64,000 nt of DNA from Allokutzneria sp. A3M-2-11 16 (GTDB lineage Bacteria; Actinomycetota; Actinomycetes; Mycobacteriales; Pseudonocardiaceae). Under the pieces are notes generated by a model. The model had not been told where the DNA came from and searched no databases. It was given only the letters and a program-made list of their open reading frames with translations. Each line of letters starts with the position of its first letter. Position 1 is the stretch's first letter. Positions 27,301 to 38,200 of the stretch are shown here, piece by piece. A program made the position numbers and the translations under genes. The stretch spans positions 3,286,001-3,350,000 of the forward strand of contig NZ_JANAVO010000001.1 of assembly GCF_024213555.1 (NCBI RefSeq). The letters are read 5' to 3'.

Positions 27301-29226
27301 GACGAGCCCGCCCCGGCGAAGCTGGACGGCACCTGGCTCGTGCTCGCCCCGGTCGACGCGGGCTACGACGCGCTGCGGGCCCGGGTTCGCGCCACGGTCG
27401 AGCAGCACGGTGGCAAGCCGGTCGTGCTGGAGTTGGCCGAAGGTGACACCGACCGGGAGTTGCTGGCCAAGCGGCTACGCGACGCGAACGGGCCGTTCCG
27501 CGGAGTGCTTTCGTTGCTGGCGCTCGACCAGCGGTGGCACGTGGAGCACAGGGGCCTGCCCAACGGGCTCGCCGCGACTCTCGCGCTGATCCAGGCGCTG
27601 GGCGACGCGGAGATCGACGCTCCACTGTGGCTGGTCACGAACGGCGTTGAGCAGAGCCCCGCGCAGTCGGCGGTGTGGGGCCTCGGCCGCGTCGCCGCGC
27701 TGGAGTTCTCGCAGCGGTGGGGCGGCATGGTCGACGTGCCGCAGAACCTCGGCGAGAACGCGGTCAACCGCCTCGCCGGAGTCCTTGCAGGACATGGGGA
27801 TGAGGACCAGGTCGCGGTCCGCCCGAGTGGCCTTTTCGCGCGCCGCCTCGTCCGGGTCACGAGCGACAACGTTCAGGCGACGTGGAAGCCGCAGAGCTGC
27901 GTGCTGCTGACCGGCGGCACCGGCGGTGTCGGCGCACAGATCGCCCGCTGGCTGGCGAAGCACCGCGCTCGCCGCCTCATCCTGACCAGCAGGCGCGGCA
28001 TCGACGCTCCTGGCGCCCGCGAACTCGTCGCGGAGCTCGCGGAGTACGGCACCGAAGCCGTCGTCGTGGCGTGCGACGTCGGCGACGAGAAGGCGCTGAT
28101 CAAGCTGAAGCGCCGCATGGAGGCAGATGGTTGGCCGATCACCTCGGTCATGCACATCGCCGGAGCGGGTGTCCTCAATGGACTGTCCGCGACGAATCTC
28201 GACGAGTTCGCCGACACCGCCTACGCGAAGATCGCCGGCGCGGCCGTGCTCGACGCGGTGTTCGACACAGACGAGGTCGCCGAGTTCATCCTGTTCTCCT
28301 CGATCTCCGCGGTGTGGGGCTCCGGTGACCACGGCGCCTACGCGGCGGCCAACGCCTACCTCGACGGTCTCGCCGAGTCGCGGCGCGGCCGCGGTCGTCC
28401 CGCGCTCTCCTTGGTGTGGGGCATCTGGGACCCCGAGGAGGGCGGCGGCATGGCGGCCAACCTCGTCGAGCAGGCGTTGCGCGACCGAGGAATCCCGTTC
28501 ATGAACCCGCGCCTGGCGATCGACGGTTTCCACCGCGTGCTCAGCGATTCCAACCGTGCCGTCGAGGTCGTCGCCGAGGTGGACTGGTCGAAGTTCGTGC
28601 CCGTGTTCACCGCTGCGCGGCCGAGTCCCTTGCTGGGGACCGTTCCCGAGGTTCGCGCCGCGCTCCAGAAGGAGCAGGCCGCCGCGGCGAAGGTCAGCAA
28701 CGGTGAGGCTTCGCTGAAGGACCGGCTCGCCACGCTCAGTCCGGCCGAGCGCTCGTTGACCATCGCATCCGTTGTGCGGACGCAGGTCGCGGCCTCGCTG
28801 AAGTACCCGGGGCCGGAGTCGGTGGAGACCACGCGGGCGTTCCGCGAGCTCGGCTTCGACTCGCTCACCGCGGTCGATCTGCGCAACAGGCTCGGTGAGG
28901 CAACGGGTTTGCGGCTTCCGGTGACGATCGTCTTCGACCACCCCAATGTGGTGGAGCTGGCGAAGCACGTGGAGAAGCAGCTCGTCCCTGCTACCGAAGA
29001 CCCGCTTGCGGGGTCGAGCATCGGCTCAGTGAGTGTGTCCTCAGCAGTCAACAACGAGACGTTGGCGCTGCTGTCCACCATCTCGCTGGACAAGCTGCGC
29101 GAGGCCGGGTTGCTGGACACGTTGCTGCGCTTGGCCAACGGCGGCGAGGACGAGCCCGAGAGCAGCGACATCGACGACATGGACGTCAGCGCCCTGGTCG
29201 CCATGGCCCTCGAAACCGACAACTAG
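24355..29226 (+). CDS. Type I modular PKS: module 4 (KS-AT-KR-ACP)
   Basis: This is a 1623-residue single-module synthase. It begins with an N-terminal docking helix (LRDYLKRATTDLRAVKRRL), then KS 36-459, AT 562-859, KR about 1182-1392 and ACP about 1466-1542, and ends in a long acidic docking tail. The KS active site reads DTMCSSS (Cys207) where the other six extension KS domains here read DTACSSS. The AT has GHSQGE and DYASH, so methylmalonyl-CoA is expected. The KR lacks LDD, has VWGSGDH with Trp and His at the A2 diagnostic positions, and keeps Ser and Tyr, predicting an L-hydroxyl with an epimerised methyl. The GTG start at 24355 follows GGAG by 11 nt. Unlike its neighbours it has a 304-nt upstream spacer with two palindromes, so it may have its own promoter. 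Predicted role: C9 hydroxyl and C8 methyl of the elaiophylin-type half. Confidence 0.95.
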   Translation: MDNNEAKLRDYLKRATTDLRAVKRRLREVEDQATEPIAIVGMACRFPGGVRGPEDLWAAVAEGRDLMGPFPGDRGWDLDALYDPTGERRNSSYVNEGAFLDDVALFDAGFFGISPREALAMDPQQRLLLETAWEGFERAGIDPASLRGSQTGVYLGATDHDYGRGMTELPEELEGNVMIGRSGAISSGRIAYFLGLHGPAVTIDTMCSSSLVALHLACEGLRRGDCSMAVTGGTTVLSTPEGYTEFSRQGALAKDGRCKAFSAAADGTGWAEGVGVLIVERLSDARRNGHNVLAVVRGSAINQDGASNGLTAPNGTAQRKVIQQALANARVSADEVDTVEAHGTGTTLGDPIEAHALLATYGQKRETPLWLGSLKSNLGHAAAAAGVAGVIKMVLALQNGLLPKTLHVDEPSPKIDWSAGAVSLLTEAREWTRNGHPRRAGVSAFGASGTNAHVILEETPEFEEEPEVQEATKVSTGALPWVISARTADALRAQARRLRSTVDGSVPDIGYSLAKTRSTFEHRAVIIGSDRESMLAGLDAVALGEERDGVVRAVSTDLGKSVFVFPGQGAQWAGMAVELLETSPVFAARIQECHDALAPFTDWSLLDVLQGTDTSWLERVDMVQPALWAVMVSLASLWRASGVEPSAVIGHSQGEIAAAVVAGALSIEDGARAVALRSKAIRAIAGLGGMMSVQLPRAQALVYVTDGLSLAAVNGSGSVVISGDNEALDALQAKLEGEEVRVRRVPVDYASHSAHVEKIHAELLDVLGPIVPKASEIPFYSTVLGEQIDTTTVDAEYWYRNLRQTVELEKTTRLLIEHGHDVFIEVSPHSVLLPALGETLDAFGRDGATVGSLRRDQGGLDRFLASVAELHARGGNVAWTSVFAGLDASVIDLPTYAFQRRRYWLEAPEKPVEQAVTVDSGLDNDFWQAIEQGDVAALASTVGLDTDRPLSALLPDLADWRAKRREQSIVDSWRYRVDWAPIDEPAPAKLDGTWLVLAPVDAGYDALRARVRATVEQHGGKPVVLELAEGDTDRELLAKRLRDANGPFRGVLSLLALDQRWHVEHRGLPNGLAATLALIQALGDAEIDAPLWLVTNGVEQSPAQSAVWGLGRVAALEFSQRWGGMVDVPQNLGENAVNRLAGVLAGHGDEDQVAVRPSGLFARRLVRVTSDNVQATWKPQSCVLLTGGTGGVGAQIARWLAKHRARRLILTSRRGIDAPGARELVAELAEYGTEAVVVACDVGDEKALIKLKRRMEADGWPITSVMHIAGAGVLNGLSATNLDEFADTAYAKIAGAAVLDAVFDTDEVAEFILFSSISAVWGSGDHGAYAAANAYLDGLAESRRGRGRPALSLVWGIWDPEEGGGMAANLVEQALRDRGIPFMNPRLAIDGFHRVLSDSNRAVEVVAEVDWSKFVPVFTAARPSPLLGTVPEVRAALQKEQAAAAKVSNGEASLKDRLATLSPAERSLTIASVVRTQVAASLKYPGPESVETTRAFRELGFDSLTAVDLRNRLGEATGLRLPVTIVFDHPNVVELAKHVEKQLVPATEDPLAGSSIGSVSVSSAVNNETLALLSTISLDKLREAGLLDTLLRLANGGEDEPESSDIDDMDVSALVAMALETDN
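28994..29021 (+). repeat. In-frame hairpin repeat (EDPLAGSS element), copy 4
   Basis: An exact copy of the 28-nt block, read as [10 protein letters not shown]. It sits between the module 4 ACP and the C-terminal docking helices, a flexible linker that tolerates insertion. Confidence 0.85.
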
Positions 29227-29239
29227 TTCGGAGCGGATG

Positions 29240-32200
29240 ATGTCGGACTCGAACCAGCAGGTCGTCAACGCGCTGCGCGCGTCTCTGAAGGAGACCGAGC
29301 GGCTGCGCAAGGCCAACCAGCAGCTCACCGCCGCTTCCCGCGAGCCCATCGCGATCGTGGCGATGAGCTGCCGGTACCCGGGCGGGGTCGCCTCGCCCGA
29401 GGACCTGTGGGACGTCGTCGCCGAGGGCCGCGACGTCGTCGGCTCCTTCCCGGCCAACCGCGGCTGGGACCTGGACGCCATGTACGACCCGGATCCGGAT
29501 GTGCAGGGCACCTGCTACACCACGCAGGGCGGCTTCATCTACGAGGCCGATCGGTTCGACCCGGCGTTCTTCGGGATCTCCCCGCGCGAGGCCGCGACCA
29601 TGGACCCGCAGCAGCGGCTGCTGCTGGAGACCTCGTGGGAGGTCTTCGAGCGCGCGGGCCTGACTCCCCAGGCGCTCAAGGGAACCCCGACCGGGGTGTT
29701 CGTCGGCGCGGCCTACCAGGGCTACGGCGAGAGCTGGCGGGACGCGCCGGACGGCCTCCAGGGGCACCTCGTCACCGGCATGTCGACGAGCATCATCTCC
29801 GGCAGGATCGCTTACACACTGGGACTTGAGGGCCCGGCGGTCACCATCGACACCGCCTGCTCGTCCTCGCTCGTCGCGATCCACATGGCGATCCAGGCGC
29901 TGCGCCAAGGGGATTGCTCGCTCGCGGTCGCGGGTGGCGCGGCGATCATCTCCGCGCCGATCTCACTGGTCGGTTTCGCGCGGCAGCGCGGGCTCGCGGA
30001 AGACGGGCGCGGCAAGGCTTTCGGCGCGGGCGCGGACGGCATGGGCCTCGGCGAGGGTGCCGCGGTCATCCTGCTGGAGCGCCTGTCCGACGCGGAGCGC
30101 AACGGGCACAAGGTGCTCGCGGTCATCAAGGGCAGCGCGCTCAACCAGGACGGCGCCTCCAACGGCATCGCCGCGCCGAGCGGTCCCGCGCAGCGCAAGG
30201 TGATCAACGCGGCGCTGGCCAACGCACAGCTGAAGCACGAGCAGATCGACATGGTCGAGACGCACGGCACCGGCACCAAGCTGGGCGACCCGATCGAAGC
30301 GCACGCGCTGCTGGAGACCTACGGCCAGGCCCGCACCGACGACCGTCCACTGTGGATCGGATCGGTGAAGACCAACATCGCGCACGCGCAGGCCGCCTCC
30401 GGCGTGGCGGGCGTGATCAAGACCGTGATGGCCTTGCGACACGGAGTTCTGCCGAAGTCGCTGCACGCCGAGGAACTGTCCCCCTTCATCGACTGGGACA
30501 CCGGCAACGTCGAGGTCCTGCGCGAGCAGCGCGCCTGGCCCACGACCGGGTCGCCGCGCCGCGCCGCCGTCTCCTCTTTCGGCCTCAGCGGCACCAACGC
30601 CCACGTGATCTTGGAGCAGGCGCCCAAGGCTCCGGAGGAATCGGACGAGCGCAACGAGCCTTCGCACACCCCGTGGCTGCTCTCGGCTCGAAGCGAGTCG
30701 GCCCTGCGCGAGCAGGCTCAGCGCCTCCGCGACCACATGGAGAACAACCCCGGCCTCAAGCCGTTGGACGTGGCGTTCTCGCTGGCGACGACTCGGGCCC
30801 GCTTCGAGAACCGCGCCGTGGTGCTCGGCAAGACCCGTGCGGATCTTCTGTCCTCTTTGGACGCTCTGGCCAAGGGCGAGCCCGCCGGGTCTGTGGTGCG
30901 CGGCGCGGTCACCGACATCAACCGCACGGTTTTCGTCTTCCCCGGCCAGGGCTCGCAGTGGGCGGGCATGGCCAACTCCTTGCTGCGCACCTCACCGGTC
31001 TTCGCCGCGCGGATGCGGGAGTGTCACGACGCGCTCGCTCCCTTCGCCGACTGGCGGCTGCTGGACATCTTGGACGGCGACGACGCCTCCTGGATGGAGC
31101 GGGTCGACATCGTCCAGCCCGTTCTCTGGGCGGTCATGATCTCCCTTGCCGCTCTGTGGCAGTCGCACGGCGTTCACCCCTCTGCCGTTGTCGGTCACTC
31201 TCAGGGTGAGATCGCGGCGGCCGTCGTCGCCGGTGCGCTGTCCATTGAGGACGGTGCGCGCGTGGTGGCCTTGCGCAGCAAGACGATCAGTGCGATCGCC
31301 GGTCGCGGCGGTATGATGTCGGTTGCCCTGTCACGCACGGACGTGCAGCCCTGGTTGGACCGTCCGGGCATCTCCCTTGCTGCGGTCAACGGTGCGAACT
31401 CCGTTGTGGTGTCGGGCGAAACCTCCGCCCTCGACGAGCTTCAGGCAGCCCTGGAGGCCGAGGACATCCGCGTCCGCCGGGTGAACGTGGACTACGCCTC
31501 GCACTCCGCGCACGTCGAGGAGATCCGCGACCAGATCCTCGAAGTCCTCGCGCCGGTGTCTCCGCGCACCCCGGAGATCCCGGTGTACTCCACGGTGACG
31601 CGCGAGGTGATCGCCGGGCCGGAGATGGGCGCGGACTACTGGTACCGCAGCCTCCGGCAGACCGTCGAGCTGGAGGACATCACCCGCCTGCTCATCGAGC
31701 ACGGTCACGAGGCTTTCGTCGAGACCAGCGCGCACCCCGTGCTCCTTCCGGCGATCCAGGAGACCTTGTTCACCGCCGAAGACCCGCTTGCGGGGTCGAG
31801 CATGAGCACAGCAAGGGTTTCCTCTTATGTCACGGTGGGTTCGCTGCGCCGTGACGAGGGCGGGTTCGACCGGTTCCTCACCTCGCTGAGCGAGCTGTAC
31901 GTGCGCGGCGGCGCGGTGGACTTCGACCCGGTCTTCGCGGAGTCCAAGGCCCGCAAGGTCGAGCTGCCCACCTACGCCTTCCAGCGGCAGAACTACTGGA
32001 TGGAGTCCTCCGCGACCGTCTCCGCCGTGACGGCCGCTGCTCCCGACGACGACTTCTGGTCCGCCGTCGAGACCGAGGATCTGCACGCGCTGGCCTCGAC
32101 CCTGGGTATTGAGGCCGAGGATTCATTGGGCGCACTGCTGCCCGTGCTCGCGAAGTGGCGCAAGGCGAAGCAAGAAACCTCCGCTGTGGACTCACTGCGC

Positions 32201-35200
32201 TACAAGGTCACGTGGGAGCCGGTAGCCGACGCAGCACCCGTGTCCACCGGCACCTGGCTGGCCGTTGTTCCGGCGGGGCATCGAAGCGCGGTGCTCGACG
32301 CCACGGTGATAAGCCTCGAACTCGACACCGCGGACATCGACCGTGCGCGCTTGACCGCCCGCATCACGGAGCTGGCCGAGCTGTCCGAAGTGGACGGTGT
32401 GATCTCCCTGCTGGCGCTGGACGAGCGAGCGCACTCCGCCTCGGGGCAGACGGTCGGCATGGCGCTGAACGTGATCCTGACGCAGGCTCTCGGTGACGCC
32501 GGGCTGGACGTACCGCTGTGGCTGGCGACGCGCGGAGCTGTCTCGGTCTCCCGCGCCGACCGTGTCGCTAACCCGATCCAGGCCGCGATCTGGGGCCTCG
32601 GCCGCATCGCCGCGCTGGAGTACCCGCACCGCTGGGGTGGCGTCGTCGACCTCCCCGAGAACCTTGATGCACGGGCACTTCGCCGCGTCACGGCGCTCCT
32701 CACCGCTGGCGCCGAGCCGGAGTGCGCGGTTCGCACGTCCGGCACCTTCGCGCGTCGCCTGGTCCGCCACGTGGGCACTGGCGGGGAGAAGTGGACCGCG
32801 CGTGGAACTGTGCTGGTCACCGGTGGCACTGGTGGGCTCGCGAAGCACGTCGGTCGGTGGCTGGCGGGCAACGGCGCCGAGCACCTGGTGCTGACCAGCC
32901 GAAGGGGGCCGGACGCGCCCGGAGCCGCTGAGCTGGCCGAGGAACTGCGCGAACTCGGCGTCGAGGTCACGATCGCCGCGTGCGACGTCTCGGACCGTGA
33001 CGCGCTGAAGAACCTCATCGACGGGATCAGCGATCTTCGCGCCGTGGTGCACACCGCCGGTGTGCTGGACGACGGGCTGATCGACACGCTCACGCCGGAC
33101 CGCACGGACATCGTGTTCGCGCCCAAGGTCGCCGCTGCGCAGAACCTGCACGAGCTGACCTCGGACCTCGACGCCTTCGTGCTGTTCTCCTCCTTCGCCG
33201 GTACCGCAGGCGGTTCTGGCCAGGGCAGCTACGCCGCCGCGAACGCCTACCTCGACGCGCTCGCACTTCAGCGCCGAGCGGACGGGCTCCCCGCGACCTC
33301 CGTCGCATGGGGTGCCTGGGCTGGCGGTGGTCTCGTTGACGCGGCCACCGCGGAACGGTTGCGGCGCGGCGGAATCCCCGCCATGCAGCCGGAGATCGCC
33401 ATCGCGGCCATGCAGCGCACCCTGGACGAGGAAGGCACCTGCGTCGCGGTCGTCGACATCGACTGGCCGACGCTCGCGCAGAACTCCCCGGCCGTGAAGA
33501 CCAACCCGGTCTTCGGTGACCTGGCGGAGATCAAGGCGCTCAAGGCGGCACCGCAGACCTCCGACGCGCCGAGCGCTGACGGTTGGGGTGGACTGTCCGA
33601 AGAGGACCGTCGCAAAGCGCTGATCGACGTGGTGGCCGGTCAGGTCGCCGCGGTCCTCGGCTACTCCGGTGGGGACCAGATCGAGCCCGCCAAAGCGTTC
33701 CGCGACCTCGGTTTCGATTCCCTCACCGCAGTGGACCTGCGCAACCGGATCGCTGAGGCCACGGGGCTGCGACTGCCGGTCACGCTCGTCTTCGACTACC
33801 CGACCGTGACCGCGCTCGCCGGGCACCTGGCTGCGCAACTCGGCGGGACCACCACCGAGACCGCCGCGCCTGTTGCTGTCGGAAATACGGACGAGCCGAT
33901 CGCGATCGTCGCGCTCAGCTGCCGTTACCCTGGTGGCGCAAGCACTCCCGAGAAGTTCTGGGAGCTGCTGGTCGAGGGCCGTGACGCAGTGGGCGAGTTC
34001 CCGACCGACCGTGGTTGGGACCTCGAAGGCCGTTACGACCCGGACGCCGACAAGCCCGGCACCTTCTACGCCACCGGCGGCGGCTTCCTCCACGACGCGG
34101 CCGACTTCGACCCCGCCTTCTTCGGCATCAGCCCCCGCGAAGCCCTCGCGATCGACCCGCAGCAACGGCTGCTCCTCGAAACCGCTTGGGAGAGCTACGA
34201 ACGCGCGGGCATCGACCCGACGTCGGTCAAGGGCAGCCGGGGCGGCGTGTTCATCGGCGCCAGCTACAACGACTACGGCTCGCGCTTCGACACGGCGCCG
34301 CCGGAGTTCGAGGGTTACCTCGCGCTCGGCAGCTCCAGCAGCGTCGCCTCCGGCCGCCTGTCCTACACCTTCGGGCTCGAAGGCCCGGCGGTCACCGTGG
34401 ACACCGCGTGCTCGTCCTCGCTGGTCGCGCTGCACCTCGCGGCGAAGGCACTGCGCAACAACGAGTGCGACTCCGCGCTTGCCGGTGGCGTCGTCGTGAT
34501 GTCCACAATGGACAGTTTCATCGAGTTCTCCCGCCAGCGCGCGATGTCCCCGGACGGTCGTTGCAAGGCGTTCTCCGATAAGGCCGATGGCGCGGGGTGG
34601 GCCGAGGGCGTCGGCATGCTGCTGCTGATGCGGCTCTCCGACGCGCAGCGCGACGGCCACCCGGTCCTCGCCGTGCTCAAGGGCACCGCGATCAACCAGG
34701 ACGGCGCCTCCAACGGCCTCACCGCGCCGAACGGCCCCGCCCAGCAGCGGGTCATCCGGGCGGCGCTCGCCGACGCGGGCATGACTCCGCAGGAGGTCGA
34801 CGCGGTCGAGGCGCACGGCACCGGCACCTCGCTCGGCGACCCCATCGAGGCCCAGGCACTGTTCGCCACCTACGGTCAGAACCGCGAGAAGCCGTTGTGG
34901 CTCGGCGCTTTGAAGTCCAACATCGGCCACACCCAGGCGGCGTCCGGCATCGCGGGCGTCATCAAGATGGTGCTGTCGCTGCAAAACGGCCTGCTGCCCC
35001 GCACGCTGCACGCGGAGACGCCGTCGCCGCACATCGACTGGTCTGCCGGTGAGGTCGCGTTGCTGACCGAGCCGGTGGAGTGGGAGCGCAACGGCCACCC
35101 ACGCGCCGCCGGTGTCTCCGCGTTCGGTGTCAGCGGTACCAACGCCCACGTGATCATCCAGGAAGCTCCTGTGGTGGTCGAAGAGGACCGGGTCGCGCCC

Positions 35201-38200
35201 GAACTCCCCGCCACGCCTTGGGTTCTCTCCGCTCGGAGCAGCGCAGGTCTGCGCGGTCAGGCGGAACAGCTCCTGGCCCACGTCGACGCACCCCTGGTGG
35301 ACACCGCGTACTCCCTGGTGACCAGTCGGTCCACTTCGGACTATCGCGCGGTGATCGTCGGCCAGGACCTCGCGGCGATGCGTGCTGGACTGGCATCCCT
35401 CGCTGAGGGCAGCGAAGCGCGCGGAGTTGTTACCGGTATCGCTGGCAACGGCAGCACGGCGGTGATGTTCACAGGCCAGGGCTCACAGCGCGCGGGCATG
35501 GGGCGCGAGCTGTACGACGCGTTCCCCGTCTACGCCTCGGCGTTCGACGCGGTGTGCGCGCACCTCGAAGCCCATCTGGACCGCCCGATCCGGGACGTGA
35601 TCTTCGACGGCGACGGGCTCGACGAGACCGGCTACACGCAGCCCGCGCTGTTCGCGGTCGAGGTCGCGCTGTACCGGCTCGCGGAGAGCTTCGGCGTTCG
35701 CCCGGACTACCTGGTCGGCCACTCGATCGGCGAGCTCGCCGCGGCCCACGTGGCCGGAGTGCTGTCGCTCGCCGATGCCGCGAAGCTCGTCGCCGCGCGG
35801 GGCCGCCTCATGCAGGCCCTGCCCACCGGCGGCGCGATGGTGTCGCTCCAGGCCGCCGAAGCCGATGTGTTGCCGTTGCTGAACGACGAGGTCAGCATCG
35901 CGGCGCTGAACGGCCCAATGTCGACAGTGATCGCCGGAGCCGAGGACGCGGTCCTCAAGGTCGCCGAGGCCAGCGGCGTGAAGACGAAGCGCCTCACGGT
36001 CTCGCACGCCTTCCACTCGCCGCTGATGGAGCCGATGCTCGCGGAGTTCCGGACGATCGCCGAGTCGATCACGTACGAGAAGCCGCGTCTGTCCATTGTG
36101 TCCAACTTGACGGGCGGGCCGGTTGAGGAGATCGACGCCGACTACTGGGTCCGCCACGTTCGCGAGGCCGTGCGGTTCCAGGACGGCATCCGCTGGCTGG
36201 AGAGCAACGGCGTCGGCACCTTCGTCGAGCTGGGCCCCGGTGGTGTCCTCACGTCGATGGCGCGGGATTGCCTTGAGCGCGAAGCGGTTCTGGCCCCGTC
36301 GCTGCGCAAGGACCGGCCGGAGGCGGAGTCCTTCCTGACCGTGATCGCCGAGCTTCACGTGCGCGGCGCCGCGATCGACTGGACCTCGCTCTTCGACGGT
36401 GCGCGCCGCGTGGACCTGCCGACCTACGCGTTCCAGCGCCAGCGCTACTGGCTCGACGCCTCGCAGCAGAACGCCGATGTGGCCAGCGTCGGCCTCAAGA
36501 CCACCGGGCACCCGTTGCTCGGTGCGGTGACCGAACTGGCTGACAGTGAGGGCTACCTCTTCACCGGAACGATCTCGGCGAAGACGCATCCTTGGCTGCT
36601 GGACCACGCCGTGGCGGGCTCGGTTCTCTTCCCCGGCACGGGTTTCCTGGAGCTGGCCCTGCACGTGGCGGCCGAGGTCGGCACGCCGGTCGTCGACGAG
36701 CTGACCCTCGAAGCCCCGCTCGTGCTGCCGGAGAAGGGTTCTGTGACCCTTCAGCTCTCCGTGAGCGGGCCGGACGAGAACGGCAACCGCTCGCTGGCCG
36801 TGCACTCGCAGTCCGGCGACACCTGGCTCCGTCATGGCACCGGAACCTTGACCGGCTCCTCGGAACCCGCTGAGCGCATGACGGGTGCGTGGCCGCCCGC
36901 CGGTGCGGAGAAGCTGGACACGGACAGCCTCTACGACCGCATGCTGGAGGGCGGCTTCGGATACGGCCCGACTTTCCAGGGCCTCAAGTCAGCGTGGCGC
37001 GACGGCTCCGACATCGTCGGCGAGGTCGCGCTGCCGGAGGATCAGCGGTCGGCTGCCGCCAAGTTCGGCCTGCACCCGGCACTGCTCGACGCGGCGCTGC
37101 ACACCCTGGCGTTCGGTGGCCTAGAAGGGCTGGAGGGCGGCCTGATGCCGTTCTCGTGGACCGGGGTGTCGTTGCACGCCATCGGTGCCCGCGAACTGCG
37201 GGTCCGGGTCACGCCCAATGGCAAGGAGTCCGTGCGCGTCGAGGTCACCGACCAGACCGGTCAGCCGGTCGCCTCGGTCGAGTCGCTCGTGCTGCGCCCG
37301 GTCTCCAAGGACAGCATCAAGGCCGCCTCGGCCGGTGACGGTTCGGCGCTCTACACGGTCGGCTGGACGGAACTGTCCACTTCGGACGATGTGAGCACGG
37401 GAGAGTGGGTCTTCCTCGGTGACGAGGCCCACCCGGCCATCCAGGCGCTCCGGACCAGCGGTGTCAAGATCACCGCGAGCCCCAGCATCTCCGCCCTCAC
37501 CACGATCCCCGAGGTGGTGCTGGTCCCGCGCCGCGCGACGGCATCCGGCGAGCTGCCAGGACGGGTGCGCAGTGAGGTGCACGCGGTGCTCGCGCTGGCG
37601 CAGGAATGGCTGCGCGAGGACCGGTTCGGCGGCTCGAAGCTGGTGTTTCTCACCGAGGACGCCGACAATCTGGCGCAGGCCGCCGTGTGGGGCCTGATCC
37701 GCTCAGCGAGCAACGAGAACCCCGACCGTTTCGCTCTTGTCGACACGGACGGGACGGACGCATCACACGCCGCGCTGCCCATTGCGCTGGCCGCCGACGA
37801 GCCGCAGCTGCGCGTACGCGACGGCAAGGTCTTCGCGGCACGGGTCGGCCGGGCCGTCGAAGTCCCAGCTACCAAGGAGATCGACCCCAACGGAACCGTT
37901 CTCGTCACTGGTGCGACGGGCATGCTCGGCCAGCTGGTCGCGCGGAACCTGGTCACCGTGCAGCAGGTCAAGCACCTCATCCTGGTCGGCCGCCGTGGCC
38001 TCAGTGCTCCTGGCGCGGTCGAACTCCGGGACGAGCTGACCGATCTCGGCGCCGAAGTCTCCGTCGTGGCCTGCGATGTCTCCGACCCCGAAGCCATCAC
38101 CGTTGTGCTGAAGGAAGTTCCGGAAGACCACCCGCTGACCGCGGTCATCCACACCGCCGGTGTCCTGGACGACGGTGTGTTCGACTCGCTGACCCCGGAG

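Noticed and set aside
29033-29239. Upstream extension of the modules 5-6 PKS frame into the previous gene
   Set aside because: The extra residues are an out-of-frame reading of the module 4 C-terminus; ATG 29240 has a proper ribosome site and docking-helix start.
37310-37890. Possible enoylreductase between DH6 and KR6
   Set aside because: Only about 200 residues, with no ER nucleotide-binding motif; the segment is the normal structural half of the KR.
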